Below are positions 11,216-22,500 of a stretch of DNA of 64,000 nt, piece after piece. Below the pieces are notes generated by a model. It saw only the letters and a list, made by a program, of their open reading frames with translations. It did not search any database and was not told the DNA's origin. The stretch's first letter is position 1; each line of letters opens with the position of its first letter. The stretch comes from Diplolepis rosae. Taxonomy: Eukaryota; Arthropoda; Insecta; Hymenoptera; Diplolepididae. A program made the translations under genes and the position numbers. The stretch lies in NCBI GenBank assembly GCA_030998225.1, contig JAPYXD010000469.1, positions 1,364,001 to 1,428,000 of the forward strand, read 5' to 3'.

Positions 11216-13269
11216 TTATTCCATGTACTCTTTATCAACCATTTCATCCTGTACAATTCGTGTAAAATCTCGTTGAACGCGTAATCGCCTGTGCTCATCA
11301 AGTTCCCGTGAAGTAGGCCCCAGTGATAAAAGAAAAGAAAGTGTAGAATCAACTTTCGGTATCATAATAGGTTGTGCTACTGAATTCACCAAAGCCTCGT
11401 AAAACTGTATTTTTCTTGTGAAGAAGAAAGTGAAAATAAGATTGTTATTTAAAGAAAAAATGATTCAAACCCATTAGAATCTTGTGAAATAGTCAAATAA
11501 GTCAATGCAATTACTCTTTGTCAGTTACTAAAATATACTGTACGTACATTAGATGATTTTATTTCGTTTCAATAACAAATGTTACTTACTATTTCTTTCC
11601 TCTGTAGATTTTTCATTGTCTTCTTCCTCCTCTTCTGTTTCACACTGTGATTCTGACTCCGAACTTAAACTAGTTATTGTTCTAAAAGAAAGTTACACTT
11701 ATTAGAAATAGAAATTGTAGTAATAAAATTTTTCAAGGGCAAGTTTACACTTCACAATAAACTCGTAACGGAAAGGCACTCAGAAAATGCGTTGTAGATA
11801 TTACCTGGAAGGTTTCGACAAATCGTCCAGAAATGTCATCATTTCAAATAGTTTCAAGGAATGTTTCTTTCTTTTTTTTTGCATGCTGCCGATCCACTTC
11901 TCTTATACGCTCTTTCTCCTGTCTTTGCCTTTGTGTACATATCCTCCAGAGTTTCCCATATTTTCTCTATGTACGCTATTTTACAAGGACCTGTACAAAA
12001 TCCACAACATATTTAATATAAATGCCTTTTAAAAGTAAGACAACGATATTATCTCCATACTTTTTATAATTCTGCTGTGTATGTTTTTACACCTGGCGGT
12101 GAAAATAATAATTTAATATTAGTTTTTAACATTTTGAAATGAGCATTAGTGGACAGTGAAAGTTAATTCCATGAAAGATAAAATTACGGGCTGAACAAAA
12201 ACGAGTTAAAAAAGAAACAAAAAAATGGAGGATTATGTATGGTTTCCTTTGTAAAAGAAAATAATTGGACCCGATTGACCCCATTTCAAAAACATCATTG
12301 AAACCGATTCATTAACCGGATTCAATCAGGCGATACCATTTTAAATCCGATTAATAAATCGGTTTCAATCATGTTTTTGAGATGGGGTCAATCGGATCAA
12401 TCGGTCCCAATTATTTTCTTCTACAAGGGTTACTTATTTCATTACATTATGTGGTACAATCCTGATTTTCCTCCTTTCATTTTAAACTCGTTTTTTCCCA
12501 CGACGCTTTTAACTCATGTTTGCCATCAAGATTTCGCTTTTAATCTCAGCCCATCAAATAACGTAAATGGAAAACAAACCTCCCAAACAATTGTACACTT
12601 CATTCCACAAATCCTTTTTCTTCAGATTGGTGCGGTCTTTAATGGGCAACCGATAATTATATAAGGCTGGCCTCTGCGACACTTCTTTAATAAGTAACTC
12701 ATCCCAATCATTATTCCACTGTTGCCTACTACCCTTGTCACTTGTAGAAGTTTCTTCAGTAGGTGTAATGAGTTCTAATTTACGGAATGCACAAAAAACT
12801 TATTAATATGTTTTATTCAATCTAAAGTACAAGTATTTAAGAAACGCATGCATACGATTTAAATTAAATTAGATTTAAATTACGAATAAATTAATAAAAA
12901 CGAATATTACCCATAGTTACAACGTGACATTCGTCAACACAAATGGAATGTTTTTCTTCGTCGTAGCTTAGAAAGCATGAATGCTTCCAAAATTGTGACA
13001 TGTCAAAGTCCTTCAAAAGACATCCACAATAGCGACATTTTTTAGTTGCCTTCAAAAGAAAAGTTTGAATTAGAAAGTATATTTTATACGGATCAACAAG
13101 AAAATAAATTTAAACAATCCAGAAGACTATAAATTTATTAAAAAGAAAGATAACCTAAAAGAACTCTTAAGATTATCGAGATTATCATTTTTAATATCCC
13201 CAAAAACTATTCCTATTGTGCAAATAAATTTCATTCACATACCGGTATATTCTCGTTATCACTCTCCAT
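11216..13269 (-). pseudogene. Transposon-borne MADF-BESS gene, six exons, decayed
   Basis: Six minus-strand exons join with GT-AG borders: 13243-13269, 12911-13049, 12580-12774, 11805-11990, 11590-11681 and 11216-11404. Exon 2 encodes a small Cys/His-rich segment (KKCRYCGCLL...FWKHSC) that looks zinc-binding. Exons 3-4 encode a MADF-type DNA-binding domain (DELLIKEVSQRPALYNY...LWNEVYNCL | KIWETLEDMYTK). Exon 5 is a Ser/Glu-rich acidic linker. Exon 6 has FLLSLGPTSRELDEHRRLRV, a BESS-like motif. Splice phases agree across exons 1-4. Two defects are visible: a one-base phase shift at an A9 homopolymer in exon 4, and a phase mismatch between exons 5 and 6. MADF-BESS proteins bind DNA and can self-associate; in Harbinger-like elements an accessory SANT/MADF-type protein assists the transposase. 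The transposase itself is absent here. Confidence 0.7.
12247..12428. mobile_element. Small TIR element (MITE) nested in the 4-kb element
   Basis: Inverted ends of about 45 bp surround a short interior (left AAAATAATTGG...GACCCC, right GGGGTCAAT...CCAATTATTTT). A diverged relative, with the same CCCTTT...AATCGATT pattern, may be at about 38158-38280. There is no coding. Confidence 0.65.
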
Positions 13270-13492
13270 TATCTTCACCTTTTTAAATAAATTATTTTGG
13301 AGCTTTATTATTCGCACTGCAAGCACTGCGGCTATAAGCATATAACCATATTTAAATACTTTAAACAAGCGAAACACAGAACCACTATAAAAACTTACGT
13401 CCCGTTCACAATTTAAGCCGCACTAGCAATCTAGTTACTTTCGGTTTTCTGCTTTGCGTTTTGCGCTTTCTGCCATCCATGGGACTGCACCT
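13268..13492 (-). repeat. Right terminal inverted repeat of the 4-kb element
   Basis: It mirrors 9478-9703. The minus-strand ATG of the MADF gene (13267-13269) sits exactly at its inner edge, which suggests that promoter and leader are supplied by the TIR. Confidence 0.85.
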
Positions 13493-13495
13493 TCA

Positions 13496-14837
13496 CAACA
13501 CTACTTGGGATATTATATTATGCTCATTATTTCTAATAATAGTCAACAGGTAGCGTTGGTGTCACTGATAAGAAAAATTTAAAAACTTTACATTTCGCAG
13601 TCCATCTATTCTATTCTTATCTATCCTACTCGAGATTGATATAGTAATGTCGTCGATGTTGTGACGTGTAATATTTTTTTTATAAAGACGTTATTCTTTG
13701 TGAATCAGTTGTACAGATCCCGACCGTTGCAGGTACTAGTTTAGGTGAATATCTTATTCATAGTATTCTGTTTACTATTTAAAACTTTGTATTTACTTGT
13801 AATTGTCAAACACTTAGAGGTTAAGTTCGATCGACCTTCCCTCGCAATGAATGCAAAAATGACAAAAAAAGCACAAAACCTACCACATCGATCTACTTTT
13901 GAACAAAAACAAGTAAATAAATACCATCCTCACGGGGCAAAATTGAATAAATCAAATATCAATTTTAGGATCAGTAAATTTTCTTTTTTTTGTGAATAAT
14001 TTGTATTCAGAATGTATTTTTTAAATGATATCTTTACAAACTGGGTATAATTTTTGCAAAATCGAATTGAAAATTCAAGAATTTCCATTATTCAGTAATT
14101 TGAGATATACCAAATCATTCCGATTTCATTTTCGACTTAACATGAGACAGCGTTTTAAATGACAGGGGAATACGCAAGATTATGTTTATCAAATTCTTAT
14201 TGCATTATTTCATGTGAATTTTAACGATTTGGACATTTCTTTAGACTTTGAAATTGGGTAATGGCAGTTTTGATATTTTTTATATAAGTAATAAACTCTG
14301 AGTAATTGTCAATAATTTTTACATGATTATTTGATGAGAAAATTGATTTGAATTTATTTAATTACTGGTCATTGAGGATTCTTCAAAGATATATAGATAT
14401 ATATATATACTTTTTTAACGAAAAAAACTCTTAACTTGGTCTGTACATGAAAATGTAATTTTTTGCATCTTAGTGCACAATTTTACATGGAAAGAGAAAA
14501 ACTAGAAAATTGGACCAATTTTCAACATTCGCTGTAAAAAACAGATATTAATCGAAAGAGAAAAATTATACTGTAGGACCTGGATTTTGTAAAAATTAAC
14601 CGATTTATTTATGTCTTATTCTTTTTTCCCCTCCCAACAGCCAAAATGTTGTGCGTTCAGTAACTACGCATCTCTTCTCTTCTTGTGTGGTGAAATGTAA
14701 ACTTGTCGCAAACACTTTACAAACTCAACACTCCCTGCGATGAATAGTTTCTGATAAATCATATGAACTTACTTTTATTAGCGTAATTAAAATCAAAAAC
14801 CTTTTAAACTAAATTTTTCTCTATCTTTTTTTTTACA
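13496..14837. other. Upstream region of RER1
   Basis: This is presumed to hold the RER1 promoter and a leader exon. A candidate donor (TTGCAG followed by GTACTAG) lies at about 13728-13735, and a clear acceptor (polypyrimidine run ending in ACAG) at about 14838, only 24 bp before the start codon. A leader exon ending near 13731 is therefore possible but unproven. No other gene is seen. Confidence 0.35.
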
Positions 14838-14861
14838 GAAAATTTATTTTAGAAAGATACA

Positions 14862-17800
14862 ATGATGCATGATGAAGATTTGGATGGCCCATCCAGGATA
14901 AATGTATTTAGTCAAGCGATTTTTAGACTCTCACAGGTCAGTATTATTATTTTGAATGAAAAGCGATTTTTCAATTTTTTCTAAATACTTGTAAATCTCT
15001 TGCAGATTTATCAGAGCTGGCAGGACCATTGGGCACCACATGTTGTATGGCGATGGATAGTTGCCCTAGTTTTAGTATCGTTATTCCTACTACGAATTCT
15101 CTTAGTACAGGTGAATAAAAGGAGATTTACTAAGTAAGAGCATGTGATATTTAAGAAATCAGGAAATTTCATTTATTTTGGGTTTCTACATCTTTGTGTC
15201 AAAAATACATAACATTTTATTTTAAAAAATTTTGAAACGTCAGGGTAGATAAAAACGGACCTAGATAGACAATTTTTGGTTTAAAAATTGAAGAAAAGTT
15301 CAATTTTAGAAAAATTCATGAGAAACTTTTTTTTATCAAAATTTAAACGTAGTTTATCTACGTTTGTTTGTATCTTCTCTACAATTTCTCAAGTTTTTAA
15401 AACAAAATTTGATGTATTTTGAACAAGAACAAGTAGAAACTGGACCAAGTTGTTCACAAAAACTTGCTACTTTCTTCAAGTATTACATGCCCTTGAATAA
15501 AAGAAGTAAAAAAGAGAGACAAAAAAAACCTAAACTTTATTTTGCATTGCAGGGTTGGTACATTATCACATATGGACTGGGAATCTATCACCTTAATTTA
15601 TTTATTGCATTTCTCACGCCAAAAATAGATCCTGCATTGGATTTCGATGGTAATTTTTGAATATTATTATACTTCTATTTTTAAAAGTCTCAATTCCTTT
15701 ATACTTGTAACTTTCATGAAATTCAATTCATCTAGCCGAAAAACAGTTAATTAGCCCTACTTCTACAACTTATAAAATATTCCATTGATAATTTATTAGT
15801 AAGTACAACTACTTTTGTTAGTCGACTTTACAGCCCAAGTTCTTGAAATAACAATCCTAATAGTATTATCAACAGAAAAAAGTAGCTGTGTCAACCAATA
15901 AATAAAAAGTGACATACTTCATGAACGGAAATATTTTGATTTTTTTGTGTTTCGATTGTTTAACATATCTTGACATAATTGGTCCTCGGGTGACAAAAAA
16001 TGAAGTATTTTGAAAATAATGGCACGTGCGAGTGTCAATAATAATTTATCATGATAACTTGCAAAAGAGTTGAATTAAGGTTATGAAATTTGAAGCAATT
16101 ATAGTCCCAAATGATATGCAAAATTGTTTAAGTTTAGAGTCAAATCAGATAAGAATAAATTATTCTTTTTATATTTCATATTCCTTTTAAAAATCGTTCA
16201 AATATAAATTTAATGCAATTTTCAATATAGTTACGGAAATTTACTTTAGGTTTATACATTTTAATAAAACATATTTTTTTCGAGATGAAAATTGAGATAG
16301 ATTATTATGATAAAAGGTAAAATTAAAAGAAACGGAATTTTTATTAATTTTCATCATGGTTTTGAAAGTAATAACAGTTTTAATTAACTTTATATTTTCA
16401 AACAATTGGTGGTATGTAATTGTGATGAATAAGTATGATTTTTTAATTTTTACATTAATATATTTTATCCAATTTGAAAACAGTGTAACGAAGTAATAGT
16501 AAGGAAGTAGAACTATAATGAGGAACTTTTTTGATTTTGATTAATTTTTTCGGCACCAAAATTCAGAACGAAATCCCATTGTCATAGGTACTCTGCCATG
16601 CACATAGTGAAAGACGTATACATTTCGGATAAGTCACCTCTCATTTTTACGAATTTTAAATAAAACTCATAAAGACCTTTCTTTACGACAAGGTTTTTAA
16701 GCATCTATTATGCATATCGTATTGAAAAAACAATGTTCATAAACACTATGAAAAATGATAGCATTTGAGTATTATTTTCTAGATTCGCAAAAGTGACAAG
16801 TGACTTATCCGAATTGCAGATACGTCTATTTCCATTTCGGCGACAGTACTGTCCATATCTTCTTATTTGCATTCAAGGATTCAAGTAATTTTCTAAGTAA
16901 AAAAAGCTATGCGCAGTTGCGATGGCAATGAAATTTAGTTTCGACTTTCGGTCCCGAAAAACAATCAAAATCTGTATACATATACACCTATTTTGAGTTC
17001 AGAATTTAGATTTGCATAAAAAAAGTTTTAAGCTTGTTTTTAACACGTTGAATGCCACGGGGGTCACCGGTGACCGGCGCGCCCAGATTGATAGAAATAT
17101 ATTTGATAAAGAAATGACAATACTTATAATTTTTTATTATTATCATCGTTGATGGAGTGGTGTGAAGAAATGAATGCAGTATAAAACATCTGACATAACA
17201 TCATTATATGTATCACATAATAGAAAATTCATCGTGGCGCCACGGACAATCCCTGTAAAATTGGCGTGATATTCAACGTGTTAATAAATTAACCAACACG
17301 TGTATAAGGATTTTCGTAAAAAAAATTTTATTCGAGGAATATATCAACTTAAACTTTTGATATAATTGGATAAAATGCTAAATTCTCTAGTACTTAAAAT
17401 TCATTATCTCCGGTTGAAATAATCAAATCGATTTGATATGAGCAATTTAATTATTTAAACAATTTTTGCATGTTTGCCCCCTGAATAGAAAAATTTGGAA
17501 AAAATAGTATCATATACGCTATGTCATTATAACTAACGCATATTTAATAAAAGTGGAGACTCAATTAGATCGGAAGATATTAAATATTTTTGAGCGCGCG
17601 ACGTGTTTAATCATGTCCGAGTCGAGCCGTAACTAGCCTTCCTCGAGATATAATGTGCTTTTAATCGACTTGGACATGATTAAACACGTCGCGCGCTCAA
17701 AAGTATTCAATATCTTCTGATCTAATTGAGTCTCCACTTTTATTAAATATGCGCTAGTTACATTGAGACATAGCGCATATGATACTATTTTTTCCAAATT

Positions 17801-18641
17801 TTCCATGTAAAAATTGTTTAAACAATTAAATTCCTTATATCTGTAGTTAATTAAAAAAATAAAAATTATGGAAATATTTATCTGAAAACCTAACGTAATA
17901 AGTTAAAAAATGAAACCCGAAATCGATTTGATTATTTCAATCGGAGATAATGAATTTTAAGTACAAGAGAATTTAGCATTTTATCCAATTTTATTAAAAT
18001 TTTAAGTTGATATATTTCTCGAAAAAAATTTTTTTACGAAAATCCTTATACACGTGTCGATTAAATTAATAAAAGGTTGCCACAGAAAAAATTTAAGACT
18101 TTTAAAAGTGTTAACAATTACAATTAGCGGCTATTTTCATAATTATTTGTACGTGTCAAAAAATGTGTTAACTTATTTATAAATTATAGACTCAGATGGT
18201 CCGGAGTTACCAACGAAATCCAATGAAGAGTTTAGGCCATTTATAAGACGATTACCAGAATTTAAATTTTGGCATGCTGTGACGATGTCAACTATAGGTG
18301 CGACTGCGTTGACTTTTTTCGACATGTTCAATATACCAGTATTTTGGCCAATACTTGTCATGTATTTCATTACGCTTTTTGGCATCACCATGAAGCGACA
18401 AATAAAGGTAAACATTGTCAAGTTTACGGTACAATTTATTCTCAATAAGAAAATAAAAAATAACATTTTTTTATGTGATACTTGATGTATAATTTTTAGG
18501 TATTATAACTTTTTGTATTATTTCATGTCTAATTATTATTATTTATATTTGCAGCATATGCTGAAATATCGATACCTACCGTTCACGCATGGGAAGCCAA
18601 GATACCAAAATCATGAGGATTCTTCGAAGTTGTTAAAATGA
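14862..18641 (+). CDS. RER1: RER1, retention in the endoplasmic reticulum protein
   Basis: Five coding exons with GT-AG borders and consistent phases: 14862-14936, 15006-15110, 15553-15649, 18190-18407 and 18555-18641 (stop TGA). They give 193 residues, close to the usual RER1 length. RER1 is a four-pass membrane protein of the cis-Golgi that returns membrane proteins and unassembled subunits to the ER in COPI vesicles. The diagnostic pieces are visible: IYQSWQDHWAPHVVWRW before TM1, GWYIITYGLGIYHLNLFIAF across TM2, FLTPKIDPALDFD in the loop, EEFRPFIRRLPEFKFWH, FFDMFNIPVFWPIL, and the conserved end LKYRYLPFTHGKPRY. The start is the first of two adjacent Met codons, just after a splice acceptor at 14838, so at least one noncoding leader exon is expected upstream. 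Intron 3 (2.5 kb) is filled with a TTAA-type MITE and a foldback. The gene converges with the diuretic hormone receptor. Confidence 0.96.
17040..17284. mobile_element. piggyBac-type MITE with TTAA target duplications, RER1 intron 3
   Basis: The ends are CACGTTGAATGCCACG (left) and, read inward, CACGTTGAATATCACGCC (right), flanked on both sides by TTAA (17040-17043 and 17281-17284). The element spans 17044-17280 and is noncoding. TTAA plus CACGTTGA-type ends fits piggyBac-like non-autonomous elements. Confidence 0.8.
17289..18064. mobile_element. 768-bp foldback element with TTAA flanks, RER1 intron 3
   Basis: Two arms of about 330-360 bp are inverted copies around a short centre near 17626-17665. 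The outer ends ACACGTGTATAAGGATTTTC are mirrored. TTAA occurs on both sides (17289-17292 and 18061-18064), making the element 17293-18060. It is noncoding. Transcribed within the RER1 pre-mRNA it would form a long hairpin. Confidence 0.8.
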
Positions 18642-19506
18642 GAAGTTCGTGTTGTGAGAAAAAGTTGTGCTTGTCAATGTAAATGCGTAAATGTGCGTAG
18701 ATTTCATTTCTTTTTTTTGTCCCATTAGCCTAATAAGAATGCTGTGCGTGAAAATTAGTGAGAGAAAGTGCGGCAGAGAGAGAGAGAGAGAGAAAGATAA
18801 TTCCTTGAAGAAAAAAAATTTCTGAATCAGCATACTATGTAAACTGAATCGTCTTAATATATTTGTATCATAAAATTTGTACAAAGTATTGTTAGGTCTG
18901 ACACGTGGACGTGGACATTGTAACAATATGAAGGAAATCATGGAATGCAGTTGGTTAATTGTAAACATTCGATTACCATAAAGAGACACAGTTTCGTTAA
19001 ATAATCTTGAGTTCTGGAAATGGATTTTCTTCATCCTTCCTGAAGAACTTACAGACACACGGAGCACCAATTTCTAGTTTTAATTTTTATTCACAAGGAA
19101 AAAAATAAAGTAAACTTTTCTTTTAAAAAGATCTTTATTTGTTTAGAAAAAAAAAATATATTATTTTCCAGAAAATTTGAAAAAGAGAATAATGAAAAAT
19201 TGGTGACTGCTTTAGTGATTTCTTTTTTGCTTTAACATTGACAAATTAATTATTCTCTACACGGATAAGACATAGGAAAATATCTCGCAGATTTTGATTA
19301 TATACTCTAGGTATAATACATATCTTTTTGTCTCTAAAGTTAAAAAGAAATTTCTCGTTTTTTAAGAAAAGCGGTTCACTTATAGTCAATCACATCAATA
19401 TGTAGTTACCACCTGTATTTCGGCATTCGGAAACATTTTGAAGAGAGTCTTCAAGAAAGTAGGGATTAAAATATGATTATGTACAGATTGGGAAGCAATA
19501 TTAATT
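18642..19506. other. Convergent 3-prime region between RER1 and the receptor gene
   Basis: It contains the presumed 3-prime UTRs of both genes. A GA microsatellite lies at about 18774-18793, and AATAAA-like hexamers are near 19105 (plus strand). No further gene seen. Confidence 0.5.
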
Positions 19507-22500
19507 TCACTCTTCGGCGATGACTTTATTAGATTTGTCGAGAAAAGCTGTCATCGAATTCGGTCCAATTACGGTCGTCGTTGTTGTTTCGCTTACTGTG
19601 GATTCTCGTTTTCGATATGGATCCGACGGTTGGCAATACAGCCTGAAACAATGCCTTCTTAAATTTATAAACTAGAAACAAAATTGTGCCATAGAGGGGA
19701 TTTCATTGTATTAAAAGCCAATAAAAAAAACTTCAATCACGATTTTATTCAAAAATAAAAATGCCAAGTGATCACTTAAAAATATCATCGGTGGATAAAA
19801 ATTAAGAAAGCGAGTAATAAAGATTGGCTTTTGAAGTAAGAAAGTTCTTCTCACGGCAATCGTGGCTCTGAAAACTTTTATATGGTATTGAGTCTTTATT
19901 AAAAAATGCACTGCAGAAAATTAGTAAATTAATATAGCCACCGTGCAGTGAACAGAAAGTAGTCGATAGTCATTTAATTATAAGTAGAAAATACCCAAAT
20001 ATAACATTAAATTCTATCTTAAAATTCAACAGAATCTACAATTTTCATAAAAATTCAATAAAATAAGAATTATATGTTGAAATGAAATAAATTATATAAA
20101 TTAGATGGTTGAGTTTGAAATCTGTCACTGCCTGCCTTAACGGAGGAACACAAATCTTTATATCTGATACGATATGGTCCGAAAGGTGTTCTCCTAGACG
20201 ACTTCAAACTCTTATATTGAAATAATGCAATTAAATCATTAATTTAGAGAATTTGAAATCTTTTTGTAGATAAAGAGACGCGTTTGTCAGAATTTTCAGA
20301 TTTTTATTAATTTTCGATTTTTTTATTTTAATTAAATCTTTTTAAACAATAAAAAAATTCAAAACAATGCTAAGATAATTTTGTTTACTAAATATAGTTC
20401 TACGGGATTATTTTCGAAAATGTGTAATTACATACGGACAATTATTTGAGGGATAATTCTCTATGTGGGGAAAAAAATACAATAATATTTATAGTAAGGT
20501 CTTTTTCGATGAAGTCATATAGGGAAAGCACAGATACGGGTTTTGCTCTCCAGCCTCTATGCTTTTCCTATGACTACTTCGAAAAAGACCTTACTGCACG
20601 AAAATAGTATATATGTCCGTAAAAATTGTATGTATCGTACTTGACTCCTGGATTGGGTACAGAGTTTCTAAATGTTTCATATACCGTTCACTAAAAAATG
20701 ACGCCAGTCCTAGAAACTTTCCTTGACTGGAAACAATGTCATTTTATGGGCAGTCAAGGAATGTTTGTAATGCCTTATCCAGAAGTTAAGTACAGTGCAC
20801 AGGATTTTCACGTACTATACATATTGATGAAAATTAAGTATCTATAGCATGTAAATCTGAGCTGTAATGTATCATCTATTTCTATTAAACGTAGGAAAAG
20901 TAGAATTTCTAGTTTTTTATTATTTTTTTTTAAGATACGAGAAAGTAATAGAAATAGAAGGTCTCTCATGAGGACTGCGACCTTGGCAGCTTTTCTCATA
21001 CCTTATACTCTCAGTTCTCGAACGGGGTGACCAGTTATTGTAATACCTTCGATCTGTGCCGAGATTGCGAGCAGTACTCCACCTGGAGAAATGATGTCGC
21101 ACAGAATTCTGTACTTCAGTATTGAGAAAACAGTAGAACAACGCCACGGATAATCCCTAAAATTGATATATTTAATTTATTTTAATTGAAACTGGATTCA
21201 AGCACACATGGCATTATTTGTCAATTGAGGAGTTATATTCAATAAGGCGACAGGCGCTCGAAAACCTGTAAAAGTATTGTCCGCCTCGTGATGTCATAGT
21301 CAAAAATTGAAAATCGAAATTCGAAAAAACCAAAAACATGGTTTTATAGCTCGTAAAAAATGAATGTTAGTTTCCCCTTACAGTTTTTTTATAACGTTGC
21401 AAATTTTCGAGTAAATTAGTAAAAAGTGTGTTGGTTTTAAAGCATAGAAACCATGTTTTATTTCAATCCACTCGCCTAGAAAAATTCATTAATTAACGGA
21501 TTGCGAAATTTTTTTTGCGTTCTACTCGTGAACCTCTGGCGGAGGCGACAGTGCTTGCAAAAATTTTTTTTGTTCATTGTTAAATGGTTTTTTTTTAATC
21601 CGAAGAAAAAACTATGTTTTTCGAGCTTCGGACCGAAAAAGTGAGCGAGGAAGTTTGAGCTACAGTAAACTTCCCGCGAACAAGTTGATCATTAGTATAT
21701 GGAGCAACTTTTTGGAAAATATCAACTCGATTGAACAATTACTTTCGAAAATACAACGAGTTGAACGCAAATGCGAATTAGGTTTTGACGCTCATTTTCA
21801 TCGCATGCCACTCCTACTCTCTTTCTCCATCTTCCTTCGCTTCTACTCATCGGCGCGCCTGCATTGCTCGTAACAAAACCGGTAAAATCGCGACAAAACC
21901 TACTTCGCTTTTGCGTTCAACTCGTATTTTCGAAAGTAATTGTTCAATTGAGTTGATATTTTCCAAAAAGTTGCTCCATATACTAATGATCAACTTGTTC
22001 GTGGGAAGTTTACTGTAGCTCAAACTTCCTCCCTCACTTTTTCGGTCCGAAGCTCGAAAAACATAATTTTTTCTTCGGATTAAAAAAAAAACCATTTAAC
22101 CATGAACAAAAAATTTTTTTGCAAGCACTGTCGCCTCCGCCAGAGATTCGCGAGTAGAACGCAAAAAACAATTTCGCAATCGGTTGATTAATGAATTTTT
22201 CGAGGCGAGTTGATTGAAATAAAACATGGTTTCTATGCTTTAAAACCAACACACTTTTTATTAATTTACTCGAAAATTTGCAACGTTATAAAAAAACTGT
22301 AAAAGGAAACTAACATTCATTTTTCACGAGCTATAAAACCATGTTTTTGGTTTTTTCGAATTTCGATTTTCAATTTTTGACTATGACATCACGAGGCGGA
22401 CAATACTTTTACAAGTTTTCGAGCGCCTGTCGCCTTATTGAATATAACTCCTCAATTGTACACACTGATAAAAAGTTCTATAATCACATACAAACTTAGC

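Larger units (their letters stand above)
9475..13495 (-). mobile_element. 4-kb TIR element with 3-bp TCA target duplications (PIF/Harbinger-like)
   Basis: Near-identical inverted repeats of about 225 bp bound this element: 9478 to about 9703, and about 13268 to 13492. The outermost bases are AGGTGCAGTCCCATGG at each end. The trinucleotide TCA flanks both sides (9475-9477 and 13493-13495), giving a 3-bp target duplication and an element of 4,015 bp. Three-bp duplications plus an accessory DNA-binding gene fit PIF/Harbinger, although the usual target is TWA. A decayed MADF-BESS gene is carried on the minus strand. No DDE transposase was seen in the left half, so this copy is probably non-autonomous. 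Two smaller TIR elements (10134-10369 and about 12247-12428) lie inside it. Class assignment is an inference from structure. Confidence 0.75.

Noticed and set aside
18633..19070. 145-residue minus-strand frame
   Set aside because: It overlaps the last RER1 codons and its 3-prime UTR and owes its content to a GA microsatellite and AT-rich sequence.
21139..21162. Similarity of the TM7 exon start to a part of the MITE at 17235-17260
   Set aside because: Only about 20 bp with mismatches; the exon is well explained by receptor coding, so this is taken as chance.
21577..22095. Two open frames on opposite strands with nearly the same translation
   Set aside because: They are the two arms of one foldback read from both sides; no domain is recognisable, so I treat them as repeat, not gene.
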